64,000 bases of DNA. Origin: Erysipelotrichaceae bacterium. Its GTDB lineage: Bacteria; Bacillota_I; Bacilli_A; Erysipelotrichales; Erysipelotrichaceae. The stretch lies in NCBI GenBank assembly GCA_030525525.1, contig JAUNEN010000002.1, forward strand, positions 2,357 to 66,356. Direction: 5' to 3'. Positions 55,625 to 64,000 of the stretch are shown in pieces (the stretch's first letter is position 1; each line of letters opens with the position of its first letter). Both the position numbers and the translations under genes were made by a program. Under the pieces are notes generated by a model. The model searched no databases and had not been told where the DNA came from. It was given only the letters and a program-made list of their open reading frames with translations.

Positions 55625-56005
55625 ATGGATACCTATCATCAGATCATTGATCTGTATCTGCAGTACAGATCAGTTAATGCAGTGAAGAATAGAATTGGTG
55701 ATGCTGCATCAAAAATACGTATACAGCGTGTATTGATTACGGAAGGACTTTGGTCATCAAAGACAAGCGAAGCAGTCGGTGAGCTTTATGCACAGGGAAA
55801 GAGTTCACAGGAAATTGCTGATCTTCTGTATATGTCGGTTAAGAATGTGCAGTCGTATTTACCTTATACACGGGGATTCTACGGTGAAAAAGAATCAGAG
55901 TTTTCGATGGCTTCAAAACACTACAGACAGAGAAACAGCCTTGCTGAAGAGAGAATGGCATTAAAGAAAAAGGAAAAGGATTATGAAGAACGAAGAAAAG
56001 GTTAA
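55625..56005 (+). CDS. Small helix-turn-helix protein
   Basis: 126 residues; GAGGG precedes ATG 55625 at some distance. The middle segment ELYAQGKSSQEIADLLYMSV then KNVQSYLPYTRGFYG is a LuxR/sigma-region-4-like helix-turn-helix. The C-terminus (about 100-126) is highly charged and helical (SLAEERMALKKKEKDYEERR). It overlaps the next gene by 23 bases, so the two form a translationally coupled pair. DNA binding is inferred from the motif; the target is unknown. Confidence 0.65.
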   Translation: MDTYHQIIDLYLQYRSVNAVKNRIGDAASKIRIQRVLITEGLWSSKTSEAVGELYAQGKSSQEIADLLYMSVKNVQSYLPYTRGFYGEKESEFSMASKHYRQRNSLAEERMALKKKEKDYEERRKG

Positions 56006-57287
56006 CAGCTTTTATGAAATCCATATGGAACTGGATGGTGCCTATGACGATCAGGAAACAATGGATGCATTACGAAAATATGGTAAAGTCCGTGATTCCA
56101 TTTCAAGAGATATCGTTGTACCGGAAGATATCACACTGCATGCTCTGCATTTTGCAATTCAGAGAGCATTCGGATGGATGAACTCACATCTTCATCATTT
56201 TTCAATGGAAGATGATTATCAGCATACCAAACTAAAAGAACTGACAGAAGGTAAATTGAAGAACTTCTTTACGATGTGCGGTGTTTACTTCCGTGCACCT
56301 TATGAATCAGAATCGCCTGATATGGAAGACGTCTATTATGATGATGACTACGAGGATTATGAAAGTCCGAAAGCATGGCTGAGAAGAAAATATACCGGTC
56401 CATATTATTACGGAGGCAGCTTTGAACATTACCTCACATCACAGGATACTGTAGAAGAATATCTGAAAGATGACAGAGCATTAGAAATCCCTCCGACATT
56501 CAGCGAATATCTGAAGGCCAAAGAAAACAATACAAAGCCGAAAGCCAACAAAACAACCATCAGAGAAATGCCACTTGAAAATGCATTCGGTTACTTTGAC
56601 GGTCCGCTCGGTGAGATTCTGGAAAGACTGCGTCTGGATGAAGTTTTAACAGATCAAGAGACTGATACATATGAGCAGATGAAAGCTATTGCGGAAGATG
56701 CTGCGGAAGGATGGGAAGAAAGATTATCAAGATATAATGAATATGAGAATGTTTTAAATGAAACTCTGCCGGTTGTGCGGAAGATCAATGAAATTATCAA
56801 CAGCCGTGAATTCACAAATGAAAGTTATGAATATTTCAGGAAAAACAGCCATGCTCATCAGAAAGGATTAGATGCATATGCAAATATTCTTGATCTGCAT
56901 CAGGAGTCTGATGTGAAGGTCAGACCGTTTCTGAATGAATTGTATTATCTCTATGATTACGGTGATGGCTGGACTGTCACGCTGACAATGAAAAACAAGT
57001 ATACTGCAAGCGAAGAAAACGGATCATTATATTTTACCGATCGGAATGGAAAGCCTGCCGATACAGAGAAAGTCATTGCTCTGGATAAAGCTTATAAAGG
57101 CCATACTGTGAAATGTATCAGATATGACGGACTGCCGTTAATGGATGATGTCGGAAATGTACATGGATATGCGCGTTTCCTGAAGACTCTTAAAGAAGGA
57201 GAACCTGAAGAAAGAGAAAATATGAAAGACTGGTCGAGTATGCAGGGATGGACAGGAAGATCAGTCAAACCTGAAAATCTGCTGTGA
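55983..57287 (+). CDS. Plasmid pRiA4b ORF3-like protein
   Basis: 434 residues; AAAAGGA precedes ATG 55983. The PF07929 fold is split into two visible parts: near the N-terminus VVPEDITLHALHFAIQRAFG and WMNSHLHHFS; near the C-terminus LYYLYDYGDGWTVTLTM and YDGLPLMDDVGNVHGY. The middle (about 100-260) is acidic and tyrosine-rich (DMEDVYYDDDYEDYE). The family is widespread on plasmids and chromosomes with no known biochemical function. Together with the small HTH protein upstream it forms a two-gene unit, reminiscent of toxin/antitoxin or regulator pairs but without proof. Confidence 0.75.
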   Translation: MKNEEKVNSFYEIHMELDGAYDDQETMDALRKYGKVRDSISRDIVVPEDITLHALHFAIQRAFGWMNSHLHHFSMEDDYQHTKLKELTEGKLKNFFTMCGVYFRAPYESESPDMEDVYYDDDYEDYESPKAWLRRKYTGPYYYGGSFEHYLTSQDTVEEYLKDDRALEIPPTFSEYLKAKENNTKPKANKTTIREMPLENAFGYFDGPLGEILERLRLDEVLTDQETDTYEQMKAIAEDAAEGWEERLSRYNEYENVLNETLPVVRKINEIINSREFTNESYEYFRKNSHAHQKGLDAYANILDLHQESDVKVRPFLNELYYLYDYGDGWTVTLTMKNKYTASEENGSLYFTDRNGKPADTEKVIALDKAYKGHTVKCIRYDGLPLMDDVGNVHGYARFLKTLKEGEPEERENMKDWSSMQGWTGRSVKPENLL

Positions 57288-57418
57288 AGATCCTCTGTTC
57301 ATTCATCAGCAAGAAAAAGATTCAAGCAGAATCTTTTATGACGGAGAATCTTGAGATCAGTGAGTTTTCCGGATGGATCATTTAACGCTTTATCTCTGAA
57401 TATCATAAATGTGAATCA

Positions 57419-57451
57419 GGAACCGGTGACAATGTGCGATCCGGTTCTTTT
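57419..57451 (+). terminator. Terminator after the pRiA4b-like gene
   Basis: GAACCGG (57420-57426) pairs with CCGGTTC (57441-57447), followed by TTTTG. Confidence 0.6.
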
Positions 57452-57515
57452 GTATGGTTTTCTGATTAACAAAGACGGCATTGTGAACAATAATTGATGT
57501 TTTTCTTCAGCTTTG

Positions 57516-57532
57516 ATATGCATTTTGCATAT
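57516..57532. promoter_or_regulatory. Inverted repeat ATATGCA-TTT-TGCATAT
   Basis: Perfect 7-base arms separated by three bases, about 215 bases before the LRR/SLH gene. The remaining gap (57452-57747) is AT-rich and has no other recognised element besides CTAAAATAA (57577-57585), which might serve as a -10 region. Confidence 0.35.
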
Positions 57533-57747
57533 ATCGATGCATAACAGTATGAAAGTACCTGAACAGCGGTGAATACTCTAAAATAAATTGCTTATTCAAT
57601 TTTACTTTCTCTGAGATTATATGAAAATATTTGATTCTGCAAACTCAGCGGCAGATCACTGCCGGTCAAATGATTTTATGTTTTGGTGAGAAAGGCTTGT
57701 GATTCATGATGGCTGTTCATAGTTCATTAAAAAGGGGAATTCAATCT

Positions 57748-59928
57748 ATGAAGACAATTACAAAATTACTGATTCACATTTTATGCTTTGTTCTTTTATT
57801 CTTTGGTTCTGAAACAAAAGTCAATGCTGCCGAAGAGGTTGCATCCGGAGAATACGGTGAAAATGCAACCTGGACATTGACGGATGATGGTGTGTTTACT
57901 GTCAGCGGAACCGGTACAATGACTGATTTTGGATTTGGGAAAATGCCATGGCAGAGTTATAAAGCGGACATCATTCATCTTGTTATAAATGAAGGAATAA
58001 CATCCGTTTCAAATGTCTCGTTTTATCAATGTAAAAATGCAACATCTGTTGTGCTGCCTGAAACTTTGGAAACAATTGGAAATCAGGCATTTGAAGATTG
58101 TGTAAGCCTGCCGGAAATCAGTTTTCCTTCAGGTTTGAAGGAAATAGGTTCCTTTGCTTTTGACGGCTGCACAAGTTTGAAAACAATTACCCTTCCATCC
58201 AGTTTGGAAGCATTGGGAAATACAGCTTTTGCGTCATGCTCAGAACTGGAAAGTGTGGAAATCCTCAGTTCTATTACAGAAATCCCTAGCTCTGTGTTTT
58301 CATACTGCAGAAAATTAACAGCAATTGACTATCCCAAAACTGTCACACGGATCGGTGACTCTGCATTTTCACGGTGTATCGAGTTAAAAGAGGCACCGAT
58401 TACAGAGACTATTGTTGAGATTGGTGGTCATGCATTCGATCACTGCAGTAATCTTCAATCTGCTGTTCTACCCGAGAATCTTGAAAAACTAGGTGGTTAC
58501 GCATTCAGTTCCTGTACAAAACTTGAAAGTATTGAAATTCCGGGAAAATTGGAAGAAATTGGTTCTTATACATTTATTAGCTGCACATCATTAAGTAATG
58601 TGATTATAAACAGCGGAGTGAAAAAGATCGGCAATTCTTCATTCTATGGCTGTACAGCTTTAGACAAAATTGAAATGCCAGATAGTGTCATCGAGATGGA
58701 TGAAGATGCATTTGGGGGATGCCTGAAGCTTGCGGATATTCGTCTTTCTGAAAATCTGTCAATCATCAACGCCGGTGTATTTACATCAGCTGCGATCGAA
58801 AAGCTGACTCTTCCTGAATCAGTCACTAGAATTGAGGATGGATATGGACCGATTTATCAGGCATCTCTGGATGGGAAAGACGATACATTAAGAATTCCTG
58901 AGGTTTCAGATGTGAATGCTGACGGTCGCCCTACAACAGGAGCTTTTGCACAATGCGGTCAATTAAAAGAAGTATATATTCCCAAAGCGCTGACATATAT
59001 CGGATTTAATGGATTCAGGGAATGTTCCGCGATTGAGACTGCTTATTATGCCGGAACAGAAGAAGAGTGGAATGCGATTGAGATCAAAGAGAATAATGAG
59101 TCACTGCAGAATGCTGAAATTATTTTCAACGCTACCGGGTTGCCGACACCTGCCACCGAGGTGATTTTGAATAACACAGCTGTGACCGTGGAGGCAGGAA
59201 AAACAAGCAAGCTTACGGCAACAGTCCTGCCGGATACAGCAGATCAGACAGTTACCTGGTCATCCAGCAATGAAAAAGTTGCGACAGTCGATCAGAGCGG
59301 AAACGTAAAAGGCGTGAATCCAGGCAAAGCTACAATCACGGCCGCAACTGTCAACGAATTAACTGCTTCCTGTGAAGTGGAGGTCCTCTTCAGTGATGTT
59401 GCTGACAGCAAGCAATATTTCTATGAACCGGTTTACTGGGCTTTTGAAAACGGAATTACAGTCGGTGCCGGCGGACCGGGCAAATTCTCTCCGAATGCTT
59501 CCTGCACAAGAGAACAGTTTGTAACATTCTTGTGGAGACTGAAAGGCCAGCCGAAAGCAACAGAAGGCTGCGACTTTGCTGATGTGCCGGAAGATGCATG
59601 GTACTATGAACCGATCTCATGGGCTGCAGAAAAGGGAATTACAACCGGTCTCAATGACGGAACCAATTGCTTCGGGGTAGGCCAGGCTTGTACAAGAGAG
59701 CAGTGTGTGACTTTCCTTCACAGAGCTGCAGGTACACCTGAACCGGAAGGTTCAATCGAGTTTACCGACAGTGAAGAAGGCAGATATTATTACAATGCAA
59801 TCAAGTGGGCTGCAGGCAAAGGAATTACAGTAGGCTTAAATGACGGCACCGGCAGATTCGGCGTCGGTCAGAAGTGCACCAGAGGAATGCTTGTAACATT
59901 CCTTTACAGATCTGCACATGCTGATTAA
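57748..59928 (+). CDS. BspA-type leucine-rich repeat surface protein with Big_2 and three SLH domains
   Basis: 726 residues from ATG 57748, nine bases after AAAGGGGA; the in-frame upstream ATG (57706) would put 14 polar residues before the signal peptide. Signal peptide about 1-27. Entry module GENATWTLTDDGVFTVSGTG (as in the VWA-lipase protein), then about a dozen LRR_5 repeats (VVLPETLETIGNQAFEDC, ITLPSSLEALGNTAFASC, IEIPGKLEEIGSYTF; about 85-460), Big_2 (about 470-555), and three SLH domains (about 555-726) with TTGLNDGTNCFGVG and TVGLNDGTGRFGVG. BspA-like LRR proteins bind host matrix proteins or other bacteria; adhesion is the likely role. No enzyme domain. A terminator follows. Confidence 0.9.
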   Translation: MKTITKLLIHILCFVLLFFGSETKVNAAEEVASGEYGENATWTLTDDGVFTVSGTGTMTDFGFGKMPWQSYKADIIHLVINEGITSVSNVSFYQCKNATSVVLPETLETIGNQAFEDCVSLPEISFPSGLKEIGSFAFDGCTSLKTITLPSSLEALGNTAFASCSELESVEILSSITEIPSSVFSYCRKLTAIDYPKTVTRIGDSAFSRCIELKEAPITETIVEIGGHAFDHCSNLQSAVLPENLEKLGGYAFSSCTKLESIEIPGKLEEIGSYTFISCTSLSNVIINSGVKKIGNSSFYGCTALDKIEMPDSVIEMDEDAFGGCLKLADIRLSENLSIINAGVFTSAAIEKLTLPESVTRIEDGYGPIYQASLDGKDDTLRIPEVSDVNADGRPTTGAFAQCGQLKEVYIPKALTYIGFNGFRECSAIETAYYAGTEEEWNAIEIKENNESLQNAEIIFNATGLPTPATEVILNNTAVTVEAGKTSKLTATVLPDTADQTVTWSSSNEKVATVDQSGNVKGVNPGKATITAATVNELTASCEVEVLFSDVADSKQYFYEPVYWAFENGITVGAGGPGKFSPNASCTREQFVTFLWRLKGQPKATEGCDFADVPEDAWYYEPISWAAEKGITTGLNDGTNCFGVGQACTREQCVTFLHRAAGTPEPEGSIEFTDSEEGRYYYNAIKWAAGKGITVGLNDGTGRFGVGQKCTRGMLVTFLYRSAHAD

Positions 59929-59953
59929 TTTCATTTGAAAATCGGATAATCAT

Positions 59954-59981
59954 GAGCCTGCAGATCATGCGGGCTCTTTTA
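59954..59981 (+). terminator. Terminator after the LRR/SLH gene
   Basis: GAGCCTGCA (59954-59962), loop GATCA, TGCGGGCTC (59968-59976, one G-U pair), then TTTT. Confidence 0.85.
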
Positions 59982-60485
59982 GTACTTGCTGAGTACATTG
60001 AATGATCTGCTATCCGCCAATTCAAAAAAAAGTCCATAAATATTCATAACGTTGAAGAGAGAATGACGAGGATTTGCGATGAGTTCCAGGAAGGCAGATC
60101 AACAATGAGAAGTGTGCCGACTTAAAGATATCGTCAATTACTGATTGTAGACCGTTATGCAAACAGAACATATTTATTCCGAAATTGTCAAAGAATATAG
60201 CTGCTGACTACACAAAAAGGGAGTTCTACGATATACAGGAGAATTTTATAATTAATTTAATCTTGGTCAATACAGCTATGATTTGTGTATTGACAGCATA
60301 TGATCACTGAATCATTTAACGTTAATCGACTACAGCTAATTGCAGACAGATCGCTTCAGCTCTTTTTAACATATTGAAAAAATATGTCAAAAAGATTTAC
60401 CTGTATATACAGGTTTACAAACAGCAGAAAGTAACATATCTAAAATAATTCCGAAGTATTATTCATGAATGGAAGGAGGATTAAC
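59982..60485 (+). promoter_or_regulatory. Long upstream region of the caspase-like SLH gene with a 16-bp palindrome
   Basis: About 500 AT-rich bases without a gene. ACCTGTATATACAGGT at 60399-60414 is a perfect palindrome, about 70 bases before the start codon, well placed for an operator of a dimeric repressor. TTGACA occurs at 60290-60295 without a good -10; TAAAAT at 60441-60446 could be a -10. GGAAGGAGG (60471-60479) is the ribosome binding site of the next gene. Confidence 0.5.
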
Positions 60486-63400
60486 ATGAGGAGATTTTTT
60501 AGATTATTTGTTTGTATGATGTGCACATTGGTTCTGATTTGCAGCAATCTGGTTCCTGCTGCGGCTGAATTGGCGGCAGAACCGGAAAACTACATGCCGG
60601 AAACAGAAGTTAATGACGAAGAACCGGTAAGTGAAGTTACAGAACCGGAAAGCGTTGAGATTTCTGCGGAAGATGCCGTGGTAATTGCAGGAGAGACTGC
60701 ACAGCTTGCGGCAACTGTCTATCCTGCCGAAGCAGATCAGACACTTGTCTGGGGAAGCAGTGATCCGGAAATTGTGACAGTTGATGAAGATGGCACAATT
60801 CACGGAAATGATCTTGGAACCGCTGTGATCAGTGTTACAACTCTGAACGGACAGACAGCAGACTGCAATATCAGAGTACTGTTCTCAGATGTAGCAAGTT
60901 CCAGTCAGTACTTCTATAATCCCGTTTACTGGGCTGCTGATCACGGAATCACTGTCGGGGCAGGCGGTTTCGGAAAATTCTCACCTGCTAATCCCTGTAC
61001 CAGAGAACAGATCGTTACCTTCCTTTGGAGATTGCAGGGAGAACCGGAGCCGACTGAATATAAGGAATTCACCGATGTAAAGCCGACAGACTGGTTCTAT
61101 ACACCGATTTCCTGGGCTGCAGAAAAGGGAATCACGGTCGGCCTGAACGACGGAACCGGCAGATTCGGTGTCGGTCAGGCCTGCACAAGAGAAATGTGTG
61201 TAACCTTCCTGTACAGAACAGCGAACAATCCAGAAGTAGGCGAACATGAAGAATTCACTGATGTTGCGGCAGGCAGATACTACTATAATTCAATCTCCTG
61301 GGCAGCATCAGAAGGAATCACAGTCGGATTGAATGACGGAACCGGCAGATTCGGTGTCGGCCAGAAATGTACAAGAGCAATGATTGTTACATTCCTGTAC
61401 AGATTTGCCAACAGGGCACCATCAGCTATTCTCAGCACTCTGACATCCGATATTGAAAATCTGATTGCAGGTATTGAAACAGAAGTTACATTCACAGCAG
61501 AAGCAGGGTACTCTGATAATGCAATCTATCTGTATTCTGAAAAGGATTCAGAAGTTCTCGGTCAGCTGACTGATGACGGAGCAGACGGTGATGAAATCGC
61601 CGGTGACGGTATTTATTCATGTCTTGTTTATTTATATTCTGCAGAACCGGGAGAGCTTGGGTATTATGCTGCTGACGGTGAGCGGACAACCAATACTGTT
61701 ACACTGACATTCTTTGAACCGATCTCAGAAGAGCAGGCACAGGAAGATCGGAATATAGAAGAAGAAATAAACAATATTGAATCTGAATTCGTTGATGAAA
61801 GCGGGTTTGTTCCGGAAGACAAAGCAGAAGATGCTCTGAATGCGGTTCTTGAGTACGTTAAAGGACTATACGAAGAAGGAAGAGTTCTCTACTATGAAGT
61901 CAATGAAAGCGGGATCACCTTCAAACTGTCATCAGGTCTTACACTCTTCTATACTCCGAATGTCAACGGATACGATACTGTCGGTTCAAATGTTTCGATG
62001 AGTGTATATACATTCCAGCCATGCTTAAGTGGATACAGCGGTCTGGATCATGTTATGGGACTCGTTGATCAGGCTGCAGGTAAAATCGGCCGTACATTCA
62101 GCAATTATCAGTATTCAAGTGCCAATGACTATGATGATGGTGAAGTTTCGCTTGAAAGGGTTAAACAATTAGGTAATAACCAGGTTGTATTATGGCATGG
62201 GCATGGCGGATACAGCTCGACACTGCATTCATTTATGGTAGTCGGAGAATCATTTGACTGGAACAGATATAACAATGACAGAGTGTATCAGCAGGACTGT
62301 GTTGCTGACAGAATCATTGAAAGCTCACATGGTGACGCAATGATCACATCCAGATATATTGATAAATATTGCGGCAATATGGGTAATTCATTCTTCTACC
62401 TTGGTGTCTGCTCCAGCGGTGTAGATGATGTACTGGCAAAATCTTTCCTGAAAAAAGGTGCAGAAGCTGTCATAGGAAATAACGGTAAGATATATACAGA
62501 ATATAACATCCTGATGCTGAATGCTGTCGGAGAAAATCTTGCGACGATTAATGAAGCTACAGGGAATTACTGTACTTTGAATGAGGCATTAGCCAAGGCA
62601 AAAGAGACCTACGGAGCTAATGATGAAATATGGCACACAGGCAATAAAAATGCAACAGGTACATCTCCTGTGATTTTCGGCGGATCGGCTGCGAAGAACT
62701 ATCGACTCGGTGATTACAGAACCGGTACACTGTCCGGAAAGGTCTGCAAAGCATCAGATCGTACAACACCGATTCCAAATGCTGTAATCTGTGCTGTCGG
62801 GAACGGCAACAATTATCTGAAAGTTGCAGATTCAGAAGGAAGATACTCTTTGAATCTGCCTGTAGGCGAGTATAAGATCCTGATTTATGCTCCGCTTTAT
62901 ATTCCGTTTATTGCCTTTGCGTCGGTAAATCCGGGCAGAAATACATATCTGGAAACATTCCTGATGATAATTTTTGATGGAGATTCCGAAGGTGTCGCAA
63001 CCGGAATGATCTATAACGCAATCAGCGGAATCGGAATTGCTGATGTTGCAGTTACGATTAAAAAAGGCTGGAATAATGCTGATTCAGATGAAATTGTCGC
63101 TGAAATGATGACGGATTCCAACGGACAATATGAAGCGACACTGCCATTGGGCAACTATACCTTATGCGCAGAGAAAGAAGGATACATTTCTGCATGGGCA
63201 AATATCATCGTTCAGAACGGAACAACCGACAATCAAAACTGCGCACTGGCTCCGGAGTCTGCCGGAGACAGTCTGAGAATCATACTGACATGGGGAGAAA
63301 ATCCAAGCGATCTTGATTCTCATGTAGTCGGCAAGCTCTCAAACGGCAATACATTCCATGTTTATTACAGTGATAAATATGCATACGACGGCGATATGGA

Positions 63401-63752
63401 AGTATGCAATCTCGATGTTGACGATACTACAAGCTATGGGCCGGAAACAATTACTCTGAACAGAACAACAGAAGGTCCGTATTACTATTACATTTACCGC
63501 TATGCAGGAAGCGGAACAGTCGGTGCTTCGGAAGCAAAGATTACTGTCTATCAGGGCGCTGACCTGCTTACAACATTCAATGTTCCGACAGATCAGGGCA
63601 ATGGTGATTACTGGAATGTATTCGCGATTGTCGGAAATGAAATGATCATCAGAAATACAATCACAGACAGTGCAGATATTTCCTATGCCGGTGATTTAAA
63701 CAACGGTCAGATTGTACTGGATGCTGAAGCACTGCCTGCAAAAACTGAGTGA
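60486..63752 (+). CDS. SLH-anchored surface protein with caspase-like, CarboxypepD_reg and DUF2135 domains
   Basis: 1088 residues from ATG 60486, six bases after GGAAGGAGG; the ATG at 60465 precedes that site. Signal peptide about 1-28. Big_2 (about 60-135); three SLH domains (135-310) near the N-terminus rather than the end; an E-set-like domain (315-410); a helical linker; then (about 510-740) a caspase/C25/CHAT-like fold with a candidate His-Cys dyad in VVLWHGHGG and FFYLGVCSSG, followed by KKGAEAVIGNNG. Two carboxypeptidase-regulatory-like domains follow (TGTLSGKVCKASDRTTPIPN and GVATGMIYNAISGIGIADVA), then DUF2135/YfaP (RIILTWGENPSDLDSHVVG, GNGDYWNVFAIVGN). A cell-surface cysteine peptidase is the best guess; activity is unproven. 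Confidence 0.8.
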   Translation: MRRFFRLFVCMMCTLVLICSNLVPAAAELAAEPENYMPETEVNDEEPVSEVTEPESVEISAEDAVVIAGETAQLAATVYPAEADQTLVWGSSDPEIVTVDEDGTIHGNDLGTAVISVTTLNGQTADCNIRVLFSDVASSSQYFYNPVYWAADHGITVGAGGFGKFSPANPCTREQIVTFLWRLQGEPEPTEYKEFTDVKPTDWFYTPISWAAEKGITVGLNDGTGRFGVGQACTREMCVTFLYRTANNPEVGEHEEFTDVAAGRYYYNSISWAASEGITVGLNDGTGRFGVGQKCTRAMIVTFLYRFANRAPSAILSTLTSDIENLIAGIETEVTFTAEAGYSDNAIYLYSEKDSEVLGQLTDDGADGDEIAGDGIYSCLVYLYSAEPGELGYYAADGERTTNTVTLTFFEPISEEQAQEDRNIEEEINNIESEFVDESGFVPEDKAEDALNAVLEYVKGLYEEGRVLYYEVNESGITFKLSSGLTLFYTPNVNGYDTVGSNVSMSVYTFQPCLSGYSGLDHVMGLVDQAAGKIGRTFSNYQYSSANDYDDGEVSLERVKQLGNNQVVLWHGHGGYSSTLHSFMVVGESFDWNRYNNDRVYQQDCVADRIIESSHGDAMITSRYIDKYCGNMGNSFFYLGVCSSGVDDVLAKSFLKKGAEAVIGNNGKIYTEYNILMLNAVGENLATINEATGNYCTLNEALAKAKETYGANDEIWHTGNKNATGTSPVIFGGSAAKNYRLGDYRTGTLSGKVCKASDRTTPIPNAVICAVGNGNNYLKVADSEGRYSLNLPVGEYKILIYAPLYIPFIAFASVNPGRNTYLETFLMIIFDGDSEGVATGMIYNAISGIGIADVAVTIKKGWNNADSDEIVAEMMTDSNGQYEATLPLGNYTLCAEKEGYISAWANIIVQNGTTDNQNCALAPESAGDSLRIILTWGENPSDLDSHVVGKLSNGNTFHVYYSDKYAYDGDMEVCNLDVDDTTSYGPETITLNRTTEGPYYYYIYRYAGSGTVGASEAKITVYQGADLLTTFNVPTDQGNGDYWNVFAIVGNEMIIRNTITDSADISYAGDLNNGQIVLDAEALPAKTE

Positions 63753-63818
63753 TTCAGATATTCCGGTGCCTGATTGGTCAGAATCTGATATTTATTAATT
63801 CAGAACAGGAGGAGAAAC

Positions 63819-64000
63819 TTGAAGAAGAAAGTAATAATCTGTGCTGCATCTGTTCTGCTGATACTTGCTGTCAGTCAGCCTTTGATCAGAAAAGGAATTC
63901 CTTCTAAGGTCTTGACTCTGGAAGAATATGAGCACCGGATCATGAGGCAATATGGGGATGGCAACTCTATTTCGGAAGAGCATCTGAAAGATGTGATTGA
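63819..64000 (+). CDS. Start of a secreted or membrane-anchored protein (3'-partial)
   Basis: TTG 63819 is preceded by AGGAGGAG (63807-63814) with a four-base gap, and the frame stays open to the end of the window (60 codons). The N-terminus reads KKKVIICAASVLLILAVSQP, a basic stretch and hydrophobic core typical of a signal peptide or anchor, then a charged segment (LTLEEYEHRIMRQYGDG). It lies 66 bases after the caspase-like gene with no terminator between, so they probably form an operon. Too little is present to name a family. Confidence 0.6.
   Translation, partial: MKKKVIICAASVLLILAVSQPLIRKGIPSKVLTLEEYEHRIMRQYGDGNSISEEHLKDVI

Noticed and set aside
60399-60414. LexA box
   Set aside because: The half-sites CTGT and ACAG are four bases apart rather than eight.

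Overview
The window comes from a low-to-moderate GC member of the Bacillota, most likely an erysipelotrichial gut or oral commensal; this placement is inference. The supporting signs are strong AGGAGG-type ribosome binding sites, Firmicutes-style wall polymer genes (LytR-CpsA-Psr protein, CpsC/CpsD, LTA-synthase-like enzymes, GpsA/TagD, LicD), ribosomal proteins L11/L1, and an unusual wealth of secreted proteins carrying triple S-layer homology (SLH) modules with a recurring GLNDGTGRFG signature. No tRNA, rRNA, CRISPR array, transposase or phage structural gene was seen.

Layout. 1-7592: 3' part of a giant secreted polyesterase (alternating E-set/esterase modules, then three SLH domains) with a 942-bp perfectly repeated segment. 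7698-11473: RpiR-type regulator, small lipoprotein, CAP-domain SLH protein. 11528-13457: RloA/RloB (AbiL-like) putative phage-defence pair. 13947-19157: two tandem LTA-synthase-like phosphotransferases with an ILEI-like C-terminal domain. 19230-20449: leader, rplK, rplA. 20784-25469: giant Ig-like SLH protein. 25470-27455: a mini-ORF/terminator region, then an array of eight (A/T)ATATAAA boxes at 20-21 bp spacing directly in front of an AlbA_2/Schlafen-type ATPase gene. 27855-29279: overlapping HprK-like kinase, PqqD and S26-peptidase genes. 29573-34633: SLH/calcium-repeat/VWA/lipase protein and a small membrane protein. 35158-38196: three paralogous small sigma-region-4-like proteins, a related longer protein and a HipA-like kinase. 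38200-55444: exopolysaccharide or wall-polysaccharide locus. 55625-57287: small HTH protein and a pRiA4b ORF3-like protein. 57748-64000: BspA-type LRR SLH protein, a caspase-fold SLH protein with DUF2135, and the start of another gene.

How the genes fit together. The surface is the theme. The polysaccharide locus has assembly and control genes (LCP, CpsC, CpsD), an initiating sugar-phosphate transferase, glycosyltransferases, Wzy-like polymerase, Wzx-like flippase and a CapE-like dehydratase. A fused GpsA-TagD enzyme should make CDP-glycerol, and two LicD-family transferases could place glycerol phosphate on the glycan. Six SLH proteins (esterase, CAP, Ig, VWA-lipase, LRR, caspase-like) would be held non-covalently on a wall polymer. 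A seventh small surface protein has a sortase-like C-terminus with a non-canonical NTANTGD motif.

The most promising undescribed elements are the helically phased box array in front of the AlbA_2 gene; the HprK-like/PqqD/S26 module, whose usual nucleotidyltransferase partner sits 24 kb away inside the polysaccharide locus; the GpsA-TagD fusion, which keeps an internal ribosome binding site; the ILEI-type domains on LTA synthases; and the SLH-anchored caspase-like protein. All functional statements rest on reading motifs by eye; no database search was run.
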